Source: WHTX01 sp038255145
GTDB lineage: Bacteria; Actinomycetota; Acidimicrobiia; Acidimicrobiales; CAIXPF01
Assembly: GCA_038255145.1 (NCBI GenBank)
Contig: JBBSLP010000027.1
Coordinates: 1 to 64,000 of the forward strand
Reading direction: 5' to 3'
Length of the DNA stretch: 64,000 nt
Part shown: piece by piece, positions 7,125 through 17,710 of the stretch
How the letters are laid out: each line of letters starts with the position of its first letter
Position numbering within the stretch: position 1 is the stretch's first letter
Notes under the pieces: generated by a model
The model's database searches: none
What the model saw: the letters and a program-made list of their open reading frames with translations, nothing else
Told to the model about the DNA's origin: nothing
Translations under genes and position numbers: made by a program

Positions 7125-9475
7125 CCGAGTCGTACCCCGGCGCCGCCGGCCTCTCGGGCGACGAGCTCGCCCACCACGACGGCCTCGGGCACCAGGGTGC
7201 GGGCCCGGTCGAGCTCGGCCGCGGGCACGATGGCCACCAGGCCGATGCCCATGTTGAACGTGCGATGGGCCTCGGCCGCGCTGATGCCGCCCCAGTCGAT
7301 GACCTGCTGCATCACCGCCGGCACCGGCCAGGCGCCGGGCGTGACCCGGGCCGCCAGGTGGGGCGGTAGGACCCGGGGCAGGTTGTCGACCCAGCCGCCC
7401 CCGGTCAGGTGGGCCAGGCCCCGCAAGGGCACCCCGGCCCCCAGCCAGGCGTCGACCTCGGGCAGGTAGCAGCGGTGGGGCTCGAGCAGGGCATCGGCCA
7501 AGGCCTCGTCGCAGCGCCCCTCGACCACCCGGCGGACCAGGGAGTAACCGTTGGTGTGGAAGCCCGACGACGCCAGGCCCAGGAGCACGTCGCCCTCGGT
7601 CATGGCCGCCATGTCGGGCAGCACGGCGTCACGGTCGACCACGCCGACGATGGTGCCGGCCACGTCGAGGGCGCCGTCGGCGTAGACCCCGGGCATCTCC
7701 GCCGTCTCCCCGCCCAGCAGGGCGCAGCCCACCGCCGCGCAGGCCTCGGCGATGCCGGTGACCACATCGACCACGGCCGATTCGTCGAGCTTGGCCGCAG
7801 CCACGTAGTCGAGGAAGAAGAGAGGTCGGGCCCCCTGCACGAGGATGTCGTTGACGCAGTGGTTGACCAGGTCGTGACCCACACCCTTGTAGCGACCCCA
7901 CTCGGCCGCCAGCTTGACCTTGGTGCCCACCCCGTCGGTCGACGCCGCCAGCACCGGGCGACCGGGCCAGCCCTCGATGGAGAACAGCCCCCCGAAGGCG
8001 CCGACATCGGACAGCACCCGGGGTCCGTGGGTGGCCCGCACCGCAGCCGACATGGCGCTGACGGCCCGGTTGGCCACGTCGATGTCCACCCCGGCGGCCG
8101 CATAGGTCGACGGTGGCGTGGGCGGACGGCTCGACGAGGGGGCTGCGGGAGAGGGGTTGGTGGGCGAGGGGCTGGTGGGTGAGGCGGTCACGGGCGGGCT
8201 CGTCGGGCTGGTGCGACCGATGTCGCGACGGTGTTGGGCGCCGTCGAAGCCCATCCGGGCCACGCCGGCGTAGGCGGTGTCGAGGGCGGCCTCGAGGTCG
8301 TCGCCCACGGCGGTGACGGCCAGGACCCGGCCCCCGGCGGTGCGCACGACACCCTGGGCATCGACGGCGGTGCCGGCGTGGAACACCACACACCCGGCCG
8401 CCTCGGCGTCGTCGAGCCCGGTGATGGCGTCGCCCTGGCGGGGGGTGTCGGGGTAGCCCGCCGCAGCCAGGACCACGGTGGCTGCAGCCCGATCCGACCA
8501 GCGGGGTGGGGCGTCGGCCAGCCGTCCCGCCAGGCACGCCTCGAGCACGTCGACCAGGTCCGATTCGAGCAGGGGCAGGATGACCTGGGCCTCGGGGTCG
8601 CCGAAGCGGCAGTTGAACTCGAGCACCCGCATGCCCCGGGGGGTGAGCATGAGCCCGGCGTAGAGCACGCCCACGTAGGGGCTGCCCTCGGCGGCCATGC
8701 CGTCGAGCACGGGGCGCAGCACGGTGCGGATGACCTCGTCGACCAGCGCCGGGGTGACGTCGGGCGACGGCACGAAGGCACCCATGCCCCCGGTGTTGGG
8801 GCCCTCGTCGCCATCGGCCAGGCGCTTGTGGTCCCGGGCGGCGGGCATGACGGCCACGTCGTACCCGTCGCAGAAGGCCAACAGGGACACCTCGGGCCCG
8901 GTCAGGCGCTCCTCGAGCACCACCTCGAGCCCGGCAGCGCCGAAGCGGGCCTCGGGGCCCAACATGGCGGTCACGGCCGCCTCGGCCTCGGCCAGGGTGT
9001 CGGGGAGCAGCACCCCCTTGCCCGCGGCCAGGCCGCTGGCCTTGACCACCGGCACCGCGTCCAGGCTGCGCAGGTGGGCCAGGGCGTCGTCGAGGTCGGT
9101 GAAGGTGTCCGATGCCGCCGTGGGGATGCCCCAGCGGGCCATGGCCGCCTTGGAGAAGGCCTTGGATCCTTCGAGTCGGGCCGCGGCGGCGGTGGGCCCG
9201 AACACGGCCAGCCCGGCGGCGGCGAAGGCATCGACCACCCCCGCAGCCAGGGGCACCTCGGGACCGATCACGGTCAGGTCGGCGGCGTTGGCTGACGCTG
9301 CGGCCACCAGGCCGGCCACGTCGTCCGCGGCCACGTCGACGTTGCGCACCCGGTCGAGCCCAGCCGTGCCCCCGTTACCCGGGGCCACCAGCACCTCGGC
9401 CACGCGGGGCGAACGCAGCAAGCTCCACACCAGGGCGTGTTCCCGCCCTCCGGAGCCCACGACCAGCACCTTCAT
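7121..9475 (-). CDS. Bifunctional GAR synthetase - AIR synthetase (PurD-PurM fusion)
   Basis: 784 residues in one uninterrupted frame from the ATG at 9475 (MKVLVVGSGGREHA). Residues 1 to about 420 are PurD: an ATP-grasp GAR synthetase with ARDHKR, NTGGMGA and FNCRFGDPE motifs. About 37 residues of Ser/Thr/Pro linker follow (encoded at about 8105-8214). From about residue 457 it is PurM (AIR synthetase), with DGVGTKVK, VNHCVNDILVQGA, LLGGETAEMPG and FNMGIG. The two would make GAR and cyclise FGAM to AIR. PurN is encoded next with a 4-nt overlap, the same order as in the animal GART polypeptide. An in-frame TTG at 9496 is a weaker start. Separate purD and purM are the bacterial norm. Confidence 0.93.
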   Translation of the reverse strand: MKVLVVGSGGREHALVWSLLRSPRVAEVLVAPGNGGTAGLDRVRNVDVAADDVAGLVAAASANAADLTVIGPEVPLAAGVVDAFAAAGLAVFGPTAAAARLEGSKAFSKAAMARWGIPTAASDTFTDLDDALAHLRSLDAVPVVKASGLAAGKGVLLPDTLAEAEAAVTAMLGPEARFGAAGLEVVLEERLTGPEVSLLAFCDGYDVAVMPAARDHKRLADGDEGPNTGGMGAFVPSPDVTPALVDEVIRTVLRPVLDGMAAEGSPYVGVLYAGLMLTPRGMRVLEFNCRFGDPEAQVILPLLESDLVDVLEACLAGRLADAPPRWSDRAAATVVLAAAGYPDTPRQGDAITGLDDAEAAGCVVFHAGTAVDAQGVVRTAGGRVLAVTAVGDDLEAALDTAYAGVARMGFDGAQHRRDIGRTSPTSPPVTASPTSPSPTNPSPAAPSSSRPPTPPSTYAAAGVDIDVANRAVSAMSAAVRATHGPRVLSDVGAFGGLFSIEGWPGRPVLAASTDGVGTKVKLAAEWGRYKGVGHDLVNHCVNDILVQGARPLFFLDYVAAAKLDESAVVDVVTGIAEACAAVGCALLGGETAEMPGVYADGALDVAGTIVGVVDRDAVLPDMAAMTEGDVLLGLASSGFHTNGYSLVRRVVEGRCDEALADALLEPHRCYLPEVDAWLGAGVPLRGLAHLTGGGWVDNLPRVLPPHLAARVTPGAWPVPAVMQQVIDWGGISAAEAHRTFNMGIGLVAIVPAAELDRARTLVPEAVVVGELVAREAGGAGVRLG

Positions 9476-9518
9476 GCGGTCGACCCCGCTGCCCAACGGG
9501 CTCGCGCCCCCGCGGCCC

Positions 9519-10957
<1,439 letters not shown>

Positions 10958-10970
<13 letters not shown>

Positions 10971-12157
10971 GCTAGGCGACGGGCCGACACCACCCGGACG
11001 CGGGCGGCCTCCGAAGACGTGTCGATCGCGGTCAGGTGGCCGAGCTTGCGAGCGGGTCGGGCCGCCCCCTTGTCGTACAGGTGCAGGGCCACGCCGGGTT
11101 CCCCCAGGAGAGCGGCCCAATCGGGCTCGCCGTGGGACCAGCGGTCGCCCAGCAGGTTGGCCATGGCCGCCGGCGTGAACGGTTCCGTGGCCCCCAACGG
11201 CAGCCCGCACACGGCCCGCAACTGCTGCTCGAACTGCGAGGTGGGGCAGGCCTCGATGGTCAGGTGGCCCGAGTTGTGGGGCCGGGGGGCGAGCTCGTTG
11301 ACCAGCACCCGGCCGTCGTCGGTGAGGAAGAGCTCGACGGTCAGCACGCCCACCAGGTCGAGGGCCTCGGCGATGCGCACGGCGTAGCCATCGGCCGTGG
11401 CCGCAGCTGCGGGGTCGACAGCCGCGGGGCAGGCCGACCAGTCGAGGATGTGGTCGACGTGGGCGTTCTGCACGGCGGGGTAGGTGCGCACCTGGCCGTC
11501 GACCCCGCGGCCCACGATGACGGAGATCTCCGCGGCCAGGCTCGCCAGCTCCTCGACGACCACGGGCTGGGCGCCGACCTCGGCCGAGGCCGCGGCCAGG
11601 TCGGCGGGGCCGGTGAGGCGCCACTGGCCCTTGCCGTCGTAGCCGAACGCGGCCGTCTTGACCACGGCGGGGTAACCGACCTGGGCCACGGCGGCCTCGA
11701 GGTCGGCGGCCCCACCGGGGGCCTCGGCCACGGCCACGGTGGGGATGGCGGTGTCGGCCAGGAAGCGCTTCTCGGCCGCCCGGTCCTGGCACGTGGCCAG
11801 CACCCGGCCCGAGGGTCGGGCGGGCACGCCGGCGGCCTCGGCCCGTTCGGCCACCGCCGCGGGCACGTTCTCGAACTCGTAGGTGATCACGTCGCAGGTC
11901 TGGATGAAGGCGCTCAGGGCGTCGGCGTCGCTGAAGTCGGCTACCACCTCGAGGTCGGCCACCTGCCCGGTCGGCGTGCGTCGACCGTCGGGCCCGGGGG
12001 CGTCACCGAAGGTGGCCACCCGGTAGCCCATGCGCCGGGCCACCAGCGCCAACATGCGCCCGAGCTGACCACTGCCGAAGATGCCGATGGTGGCCCCGGG
12101 CAGGATCGGCGGGGGCGTGGGGGCGGGCGGGACGCCCCCGGACGTCGACCCGGTCAC
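10958..12157 (-). CDS. purK: N5-carboxyaminoimidazole ribonucleotide synthase
   Basis: About 399 residues from a GTG at 12157; homology-like sequence begins around residue 25 (ATIGIFGSGQLGRMLALVA). It is an ATP-grasp enzyme that carboxylates AIR to N5-CAIR. It shows EFENVP, KTAAFGYDGKGQ, the VELFLT strand and NELAPRPHNSGH. The start is uncertain: the frame is open back to 12418, but that leader would be translated repeat DNA (STSIRR repeated), so a start near 12157 or slightly later is more likely. Its mate purE lies 378 bp upstream across a repeat-containing gap. Confidence 0.9.
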
Positions 12158-12179
12158 GCCCCACGCCGCTCGTGGGCGC

Positions 12180-12197
12180 CGAATCGACGTCGATTCG
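12180..12197. repeat. 18-bp palindrome, copy A
   Basis: CGAATCGACGTCGATTCG is a perfect palindrome. It is one of three copies of CGAWTCGACGTCGAWTCG between purE and purK. Confidence 0.7.
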
Positions 12198-12220
12198 CTG
12201 GTAGGCCGCCCGTCACCGCG

Positions 12221-12240
12221 TCGAATCGACGTCGAATCGA
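12221..12240. repeat. 18-bp near-palindrome, copy B
   Basis: The core CGAATCGACGTCGAATCG lies at 12222-12239. The 20-bp span is also a direct repeat of TCGAATCGA separated by CG. Confidence 0.7.
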
Positions 12241-12436
12241 TGGGGTCACTGTCCGTCCCGCCGTGGGTGCTCGAGGTGGTGGCTGTTGTCCGAGCGCACC
12301 GGCTCGACGAACCCATCAGCGGCGCCGTGGGTCTCGTCCCGATTCGTCCCACATCGGGGACCGATCGGGGCGAGAACCGGATGGCCGACCAGGTCATCTC
12401 TCGGTGTGACGGGTCCACCGGCCTGGGTAGTGGCAG

Positions 12437-12454
12437 CGATTCGACGTCGATTCG
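12437..12454. repeat. 18-bp near-palindrome, copy C
   Basis: CGATTCGACGTCGATTCG differs from copy A at only one W position. It can also be read as CGATTCG repeated around ACGT. Confidence 0.7.
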
Positions 12455-12535
12455 CCTGAACGGAGGACGGCGAAGACACCGAGCCCCCAGCGGCGGTCGA
12501 TGTCCCGCCGGCCGGGCCAGACCTCCGACCTGCGC

Positions 12536-13063
12536 TCATGCGTCGTCGAGGGTGAGCTCGGCGGCCAGCACCTCGGCGGCTCGGGCCTGGCGACCGGCCC
12601 GCAGGGCCTCGCGCAGCTCGGGGCGGGTGGCGGCCAGGATGGCCAGGGCGAAGAGGGCGGCGTTGGTGGCCCCGGCGTCGCCGATGGCCATGGTGGCCAC
12701 GGGCACCCCGGCAGGCATCTGCACGATGGACAGCAGCGAGTCCATGCCGCTGAGGGCCCGGCTGCGGATGGGCACGCCGATCACCGGCAACAGGGTGTGC
12801 CCGGCCACCATGCCCGGCAGGTGGGCCGCCCCCCCGGCCCCGGCGATGATGACCTCGAGGCCCCGACCCTCGGCGTCGCGGGCGTAGTCGACCATGAGGT
12901 CGGGGGTGCGGTGGGCGGAGACCACCCGGGCCTCGTAGGCGACGTCGTGCTCGGCCAGGGTGCGGGCGGCCCGGGACATGGTCTCCCAGTCCGACGTGCT
13001 GCCCATGATCACCCCCACCAGGGGCTTCGATGCCTTCGTCGCCGTGCTCTCGACAGCAGCCAC
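12536..13063 (-). CDS. purE: N5-carboxyaminoimidazole ribonucleotide mutase
   Basis: 175 residues from a GTG at 13063, typical of class I PurE. It moves the carboxyl group of N5-CAIR to C4, giving CAIR, and works with PurK. GVIMGSTSDW, the active-site VVSAHRTPD and AGAGGAAHLPGMVAGHT are all present. It follows purC by 7 bp on the same strand. About ten extra residues precede the core strand. Confidence 0.95.
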   Translation of the reverse strand: MAAVESTATKASKPLVGVIMGSTSDWETMSRAARTLAEHDVAYEARVVSAHRTPDLMVDYARDAEGRGLEVIIAGAGGAAHLPGMVAGHTLLPVIGVPIRSRALSGMDSLLSIVQMPAGVPVATMAIGDAGATNAALFALAILAATRPELREALRAGRQARAAEVLAAELTLDDA

Positions 13064-13070
13064 GGGGCCC

Positions 13071-13979
13071 TCAGCGCCCGTCCAACCAGGCGGCCACGTT
13101 GGCGGCGATGCGCTCGTGGTCGGGTCCGGGCACCAGCTCGAATGGGCGTCCGGTCAGGCGCTCGTAGCACTCGCGGTAGCGGTCCGCCGCCAGGGCGGCC
13201 ACGTCCACGGGCAGGGGCGGAGGAGGCCCGTCACCCCGGTAGCCGTCGGCCACGTAGTGGAGGCGCACGACCTCCTTGTCCAGGTGCTCGTGGGTGCCGG
13301 CCCGCCACCAGCGCGACGAGTCCGGGGTGTGGACCTCGTCGATGAGGGTGAGCCGCCCGTCGTCGTCGATGCCCATCTCGTACTTGGTGTCCACCAGGGT
13401 CAGCCCGGCGGCGGCGGCGATCTCGGTACCCCGGCGGAAGAGCTCGTGGGCCACGTCGACGACCTCGGCCCAGCGCGCCGCGTCGACGAGACCGCCCTCG
13501 ACCACCTCGGCCGCGGTGATGGGCTCGTCGTGCTGTCCGGCCGCGGCCTTGGTGGTGGGGGTGAGGACGGGGGTGGGCAGGGGGTCGTCACGCTCGAGCC
13601 CGTCGGGCAGGCGCACCCCGTAGACGACCCGCTCCCCCGTCGCGTACTTCGTCCACACGGAGGTCGACGTCGAGCCCGTCAGGTAGCCCCGCATGACCAC
13701 CTCGACGGGCAGGGGGGTGCAGCGACGGCCCACGGTCACGGCGGGGTCGGGCACGGCCACCAGGTGGGAGGGCACCACGTCGGCCAGCTCGCCGAACCAC
13801 CAGGCGGCCATGGCGGTGAGCAGCTGGCCCTTGCCCGGCACCAGGCCCAGCACCTTGTCGAAGGCGGAGATGCGGTCCGTGGCCACGAGCACGAGCTGGT
13901 CGCCCACGGTGTAGACGTCGCGCACCTTGCCCCGCATGGGGGGCCCGAGCAGGTCGGTGAGGTCAGTGCGCTCGAGCAC
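13071..13979 (-). CDS. purC: SAICAR synthetase
   Basis: 302 residues from a GTG at 13979, which overlaps the last codons of purQ by 17 nt. It ligates aspartate to CAIR using ATP. Visible signatures are GKVRDVY, VATDRISAFD, VMRGYLTGS and LVDTKYEMGID followed by LIDEVHTPDSSR. It belongs to the longer, ~300-residue yeast-like PurC group rather than the ~240-residue form. The frame is open further upstream, but that sequence is shadow of purQ. Confidence 0.93.
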   Translation of the reverse strand: MLERTDLTDLLGPPMRGKVRDVYTVGDQLVLVATDRISAFDKVLGLVPGKGQLLTAMAAWWFGELADVVPSHLVAVPDPAVTVGRRCTPLPVEVVMRGYLTGSTSTSVWTKYATGERVVYGVRLPDGLERDDPLPTPVLTPTTKAAAGQHDEPITAAEVVEGGLVDAARWAEVVDVAHELFRRGTEIAAAAGLTLVDTKYEMGIDDDGRLTLIDEVHTPDSSRWWRAGTHEHLDKEVVRLHYVADGYRGDGPPPPLPVDVAALAADRYRECYERLTGRPFELVPGPDHERIAANVAAWLDGR

Positions 13980-14754
13980 GGGCCACGAAGCGGTCGAAGA
14001 GGGTGCGGGCCAGTCGTCCCGGGTAGCGGCCCCGGAAGGCGTCCTGGCTGTCGCGCACGTGGTCCTCGGGATGGGGCATGAGGCCGACGACGTTGCCGGC
14101 GGGGTTGGCCAACCCGGCGATGTCCGCGGCCGAGCCGTTGGGGTTGGCCGGATAGGCGCCCACCGCCGCGCTGCCGTCACGGTTGACGTAGCGCAAGGCG
14201 ACCAGGCCCCGTCCCGCCAGGTCGGCGGCGTCGGCCAGGCTGCGCACGGCGATGCGGCCCTCGCCGTGGGCCACGGGGCAGGCCACCAGGTGGTCGATGC
14301 CCCCCACCCAGTCGGCGGTGCAGTTGGGCTCCGCGGCCAGGGTCACCCAGCGGCACTCGAAGCGGCCACCGGCGTTGTCGGCCAGGGTGGCAACGCGGGG
14401 CGTCGCCGGGCCACCACCGGCACCGTCGTCGCCACCGCCGAGCAGACCAGCCCGGACCAGCGCCTGGAAGCCGTTGCAGATGCCGAGCACGGGCCGGGCC
14501 CCGTCAGCGGCGTAGGCGGACAGGGCGTGGCCGACCTCGAGGGCCAAGCGGCTACCGGCGCCGAGGGCGTCGCCGTAGGAGAAGCCTCCGGGCACGAGGA
14601 CGCCGGCGAAGTCGTCGAGCGTGGTTCGGCCCGCAGCCAGGTCGGTGAGCAGGACCACGGCGGGCTCGGCGCCAGACAGCTCGAGGGCCTCGGCCGCCTC
14701 GCCGTCGCGGTTGGTGCCGGGGGCGTGGAGCACGGCGATGCGGGGGCGGCTCAC
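13963..14754 (-). CDS. purQ: FGAM synthase, glutaminase subunit
   Basis: 263 residues from a GTG at 14754 that overlaps the purSL stop as GTGA. It releases ammonia from glutamine for FGAM synthase. The class I glutaminase features are VLVPGGFSYGD, the nucleophile in GICNGFQ and the His-Glu pair in MPHPED. The open frame continues 70 residues upstream but only as a shadow of purL. A second GTG directly precedes the chosen one. Confidence 0.94.
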   Translation of the reverse strand: MSRPRIAVLHAPGTNRDGEAAEALELSGAEPAVVLLTDLAAGRTTLDDFAGVLVPGGFSYGDALGAGSRLALEVGHALSAYAADGARPVLGICNGFQALVRAGLLGGGDDGAGGGPATPRVATLADNAGGRFECRWVTLAAEPNCTADWVGGIDHLVACPVAHGEGRIAVRSLADAADLAGRGLVALRYVNRDGSAAVGAYPANPNGSAADIAGLANPAGNVVGLMPHPEDHVRDSQDAFRGRYPGRLARTLFDRFVARARAH

Positions 14755-17603
14755 CACGGCGAACCGTCCCGCCACGCGGCCACGAGCTGGTCGATGCCCA
14801 CGTCGATGAGGGTGGCGTCCCCCCGGGCCACCTCCAGGGACGGTTCGGCCACCACCACACCCAGACGGGTCACGGCCTCGCCGGCCATGACGGCCTCGAA
14901 GCCGGGGGCGTCCTCGGGGGCCACCTCGACCACCATGCGCCCGCTGGTCTCGCCGAACAGCCACGAGGTGTCGTCAATGGCGTCGGCGGGAAGCTCGATG
15001 CGGGCCCCCATGCGGCCAGCGAGCACGGATTCGGCCAGGGCCACGGCCAGGCCCCCTTCGCTGGGATCGTGGGCGCTGCGCACCAGGCCGGCCCGGATGG
15101 CCCGGTGCAGGGCCCGGTAGCGGGCCAGGGGCTTGAGGTGGCACAGCCCGGGCACCTGGGCGCCGGCCGGGGTGCCGAAGAGCTCGGCGTGCAGGGATCC
15201 GGCCAGGTGGGGCCCGGTCTCGCCCACCAGGTAGAGGACCCCGCCGGGGGCCTGCAGGTCGGCGGTGGGGGCCAGGCCAGCGTCGGGCACCACCCCCAGC
15301 GCGGTGATGAGCAGGGTGCCGGGGATGGGGCTGCCGGCGAACTCGTTGTAGAGGCTGTCCTTGCCCGACACGAAGGGGGCCTTGTAGGCCATGGCCGCGT
15401 CGTAGCAGCCCTGGCAGGCCCGCACGAGGGCGCCCAGGCGGTCGGGGAAGGTGGGGTTGCCCCAGCAGAAGTTGTCGAGGAGGGCGATCCGGTCGGGATC
15501 GGCGCCCACCACGACGAGGTTGCGCACGGCTTCGTCGACGACGCCCACGGCCATGGCCCACGGGTCGACGCGACCGAGGCGGGGGTTGATGCCAAGACCC
15601 ACGGCCAGGGCCCGGCCTTCGGGCCAGCCGCCCAGGGGCACGAACACGGCGCCGTCGGCCGGTCCGTCGGCCTCGGGGCCGCACAGGGGCCGGACCACGG
15701 TGCCGGCCCGCACCTCGTGGTCGAAGGTGCGCACGATGCGCTCCTTGGAGGCCACGTCCGGGTGGCCCAGGATGGTGAGCAGGGCGTCGGTCGGCGCCAC
15801 AGCCCCACCGAGGCGGCCGGTGGTGGCGGCCGGAGGCGGGGTGCGCCACACGGCGTCGAGCTCGCGGCGGGGCACGCCGTCGTGGAGGAAGTCGACGGGC
15901 AGGTCGACCAGGGTGACGGCACCGTGGCGGACGACGAGGCGACCGTCGCCGGTGAAGCGGCCCAGGTCGGTGACCTCGACCCCCCAACGCTCGCCCAGCG
16001 CCAACAGCGCGTCGAGGTGCTCGGCGGGCACGGCCAGCACCATGCGCTCCTGGGCCTCGGACAGCCACACCTCCCACGGGCGCAGGCCCGGGTACTTGAG
16101 GGGGGCATCGCGCAGGTCGACGTCGGCACCGAGGGTGGAGGCCATCTCGCCCACGGCGGAGGACAGGCCACCGGCACCGCAGTCGGTGATGGCGGTGTAG
16201 AGGCGGGCGTCGCGGGCCTCACAGATCAGCTCCATGACCCCCTTCTCGGTGATGGGGTCGCCGATCTGCACCACGGTGCCGGCCACGGCGGCCGTGTCGA
16301 CGGCCAGTTCGGCCGAGGAGAAGGTGGCGCCGTGGATGCCGTCACGGCCCGTGCGGCCGCCGAGCACGACGACGCGATCGTCGACCCGGGGCACGGTGGG
16401 GTGCGAACCCGAGGGCAGCAGGCCGATGCAGCCGGCGAAGACGAGGGGGTTGCCCAGGTAGCCCTCGTCGGCGAGCACGGCGCCGGCCACGGTGGGCAGG
16501 CCCAGCTTGTTGCCGTAGTCGCCGATGCCGGCCACCACGCCGCCGGCCACCTGGCGGGGGTGCAGCACCCCTTGGGGCACCTGGTCGAGGGCCAGGTCCT
16601 GGGGACCGAAGCACAGCACGTCGAGGGTGGCGACGGGCCGGGCCGACACCCCGATGACGTCACGGACCACCCCGCCCACGCCGGTGTTGGCCCCGCCGAA
16701 GGGTTCGAGGGCCGAGGGGTGGTTGTGGGTCTCGACCTTGATGGCCACGTCGGTGAACTGGTCGAAGGCGAGGATGCCGGCGTTGTCGACGAAGGCCGAG
16801 CGCAGCCACGGCGGCCACAGGGCCTCGGTCGCCGCCCGCAGGTAGGTGCTGAGCAGGCCGTCGACGGTGACCTTGTCGATCACGCTGCCGTCGGCCGCCT
16901 CGTGGCTGAGGTGGATGAGGGCCTTGAAGGTCTTGTGGGCGCAGTGCTCGGACCACGTCTGGGCCAGCGTCTCGAGCTCGGCGTCGGTGGGGTCGCGCCC
17001 CTCGTCGCGGTACCAGGCGGCCACAGCCGCCATCTCGGCCGCGTCCAGGGACAGCAACCGGGATCGGGACAGCTCGCCCCGCGCGGGCCCGTCGAGGTCA
17101 CGCACGGGGACGATGTCGACGACGTCGACACCAACCGACGTGGGCTCGGTCACCTCGACGTCGAGGCCGCCCACGGCGAAGCGCTCGACGGTGGCGTTGG
17201 CCAGCACCGACGCCGCCAGCCGGGCGGCGACGACCTCGTCGAGGCCGTCGCCTTCGAGCTCGAAGCGGGTGGCCGTGGCCACCCGCAGGCCCTCGATGCC
17301 CAGGCGGGCGGCCGCGGCCTCGAGCTCACGGGCCTCGACGTCGGTCACCCCGGGCAGGGGGCCGACCTCGACGACCACGACACCGGGGCCGGCCTCGAGC
17401 GGCGGGTCGACGGCGGCGGACTCGGTGACGGGATCGGCGAGCACGGCGTCGACCAGGCGGGCCACCGCGGCCTCGCCAGGGTCGGCCGACAACAGGTAGA
17501 CGCGGGCGACGCGGCACCCCCGTAGAGAGAAGCCGGCGTGGCCGGCCGCAGCCTTCACGGCCGCCGCACGGGGCTCCCCGCCGCCCGATATCACCAGGCG
17601 CAT
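14751..17603 (-). CDS. purL: FGAM synthase large subunit with fused PurS-like N-terminus
   Basis: 950 residues from the ATG at 17603. Ordinary small-type PurL is about 750 residues. The extra N-terminal ~170 residues read as two PurS-like ferredoxin halves (VARVYLLSADPGEAAVARLV, later VVVVEVGPLPGVTDVEARE), so PurS appears duplicated and fused. The PurL core shows TWSEHCAHKTFKALI, KVETHNHPSA, GGANTGVGG and DCGAGGLSSA, then a second half with VSGKDSL and HDPSEGG. With PurQ it amidates FGAR to FGAM using ATP and glutamine. No separate purS is in the window. This is the first gene of the cluster; a GTG at 17621 is an alternative start. Confidence 0.92.
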   Translation of the reverse strand: MRLVISGGGEPRAAAVKAAAGHAGFSLRGCRVARVYLLSADPGEAAVARLVDAVLADPVTESAAVDPPLEAGPGVVVVEVGPLPGVTDVEARELEAAAARLGIEGLRVATATRFELEGDGLDEVVAARLAASVLANATVERFAVGGLDVEVTEPTSVGVDVVDIVPVRDLDGPARGELSRSRLLSLDAAEMAAVAAWYRDEGRDPTDAELETLAQTWSEHCAHKTFKALIHLSHEAADGSVIDKVTVDGLLSTYLRAATEALWPPWLRSAFVDNAGILAFDQFTDVAIKVETHNHPSALEPFGGANTGVGGVVRDVIGVSARPVATLDVLCFGPQDLALDQVPQGVLHPRQVAGGVVAGIGDYGNKLGLPTVAGAVLADEGYLGNPLVFAGCIGLLPSGSHPTVPRVDDRVVVLGGRTGRDGIHGATFSSAELAVDTAAVAGTVVQIGDPITEKGVMELICEARDARLYTAITDCGAGGLSSAVGEMASTLGADVDLRDAPLKYPGLRPWEVWLSEAQERMVLAVPAEHLDALLALGERWGVEVTDLGRFTGDGRLVVRHGAVTLVDLPVDFLHDGVPRRELDAVWRTPPPAATTGRLGGAVAPTDALLTILGHPDVASKERIVRTFDHEVRAGTVVRPLCGPEADGPADGAVFVPLGGWPEGRALAVGLGINPRLGRVDPWAMAVGVVDEAVRNLVVVGADPDRIALLDNFCWGNPTFPDRLGALVRACQGCYDAAMAYKAPFVSGKDSLYNEFAGSPIPGTLLITALGVVPDAGLAPTADLQAPGGVLYLVGETGPHLAGSLHAELFGTPAGAQVPGLCHLKPLARYRALHRAIRAGLVRSAHDPSEGGLAVALAESVLAGRMGARIELPADAIDDTSWLFGETSGRMVVEVAPEDAPGFEAVMAGEAVTRLGVVVAEPSLEVARGDATLIDVGIDQLVAAWRDGSPW

Positions 17604-17710
17604 CGCTCGACCCCGCTGCACACCTGCACGCTAGTCCAGGCTGCCGGGACGCCCCGGAGCCGGAGGCGTGACAGGTGTCAGCGCGGTCAGCGGCGGTGCC
17701 GCCGGTCCGC

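Larger units (their letters stand above)
12158..12535. other. purE-purK intergenic gap with three near-palindromic repeats
   Basis: This 378-bp gap interrupts an otherwise packed purine cluster. It holds three copies of an 18-bp CGAWTCGACGTCGAWTCG element. No convincing gene is present; the frames across it are shadow. Confidence 0.6.

Noticed and set aside
12158..12418. N-terminal extension of purK with repeated STSIRR peptide
   Set aside because: The peptide repeats are just translated copies of the 18-bp DNA element; no PurK has such a leader and no RBS supports it.
15069..17525. Plus-strand open frame of 818 codons opposite purL
   Set aside because: Its translation is Gly/His/Val/Gln-rich shadow sequence; the opposite strand encodes a clear PurL with all motifs. 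High GC makes long antisense frames common.
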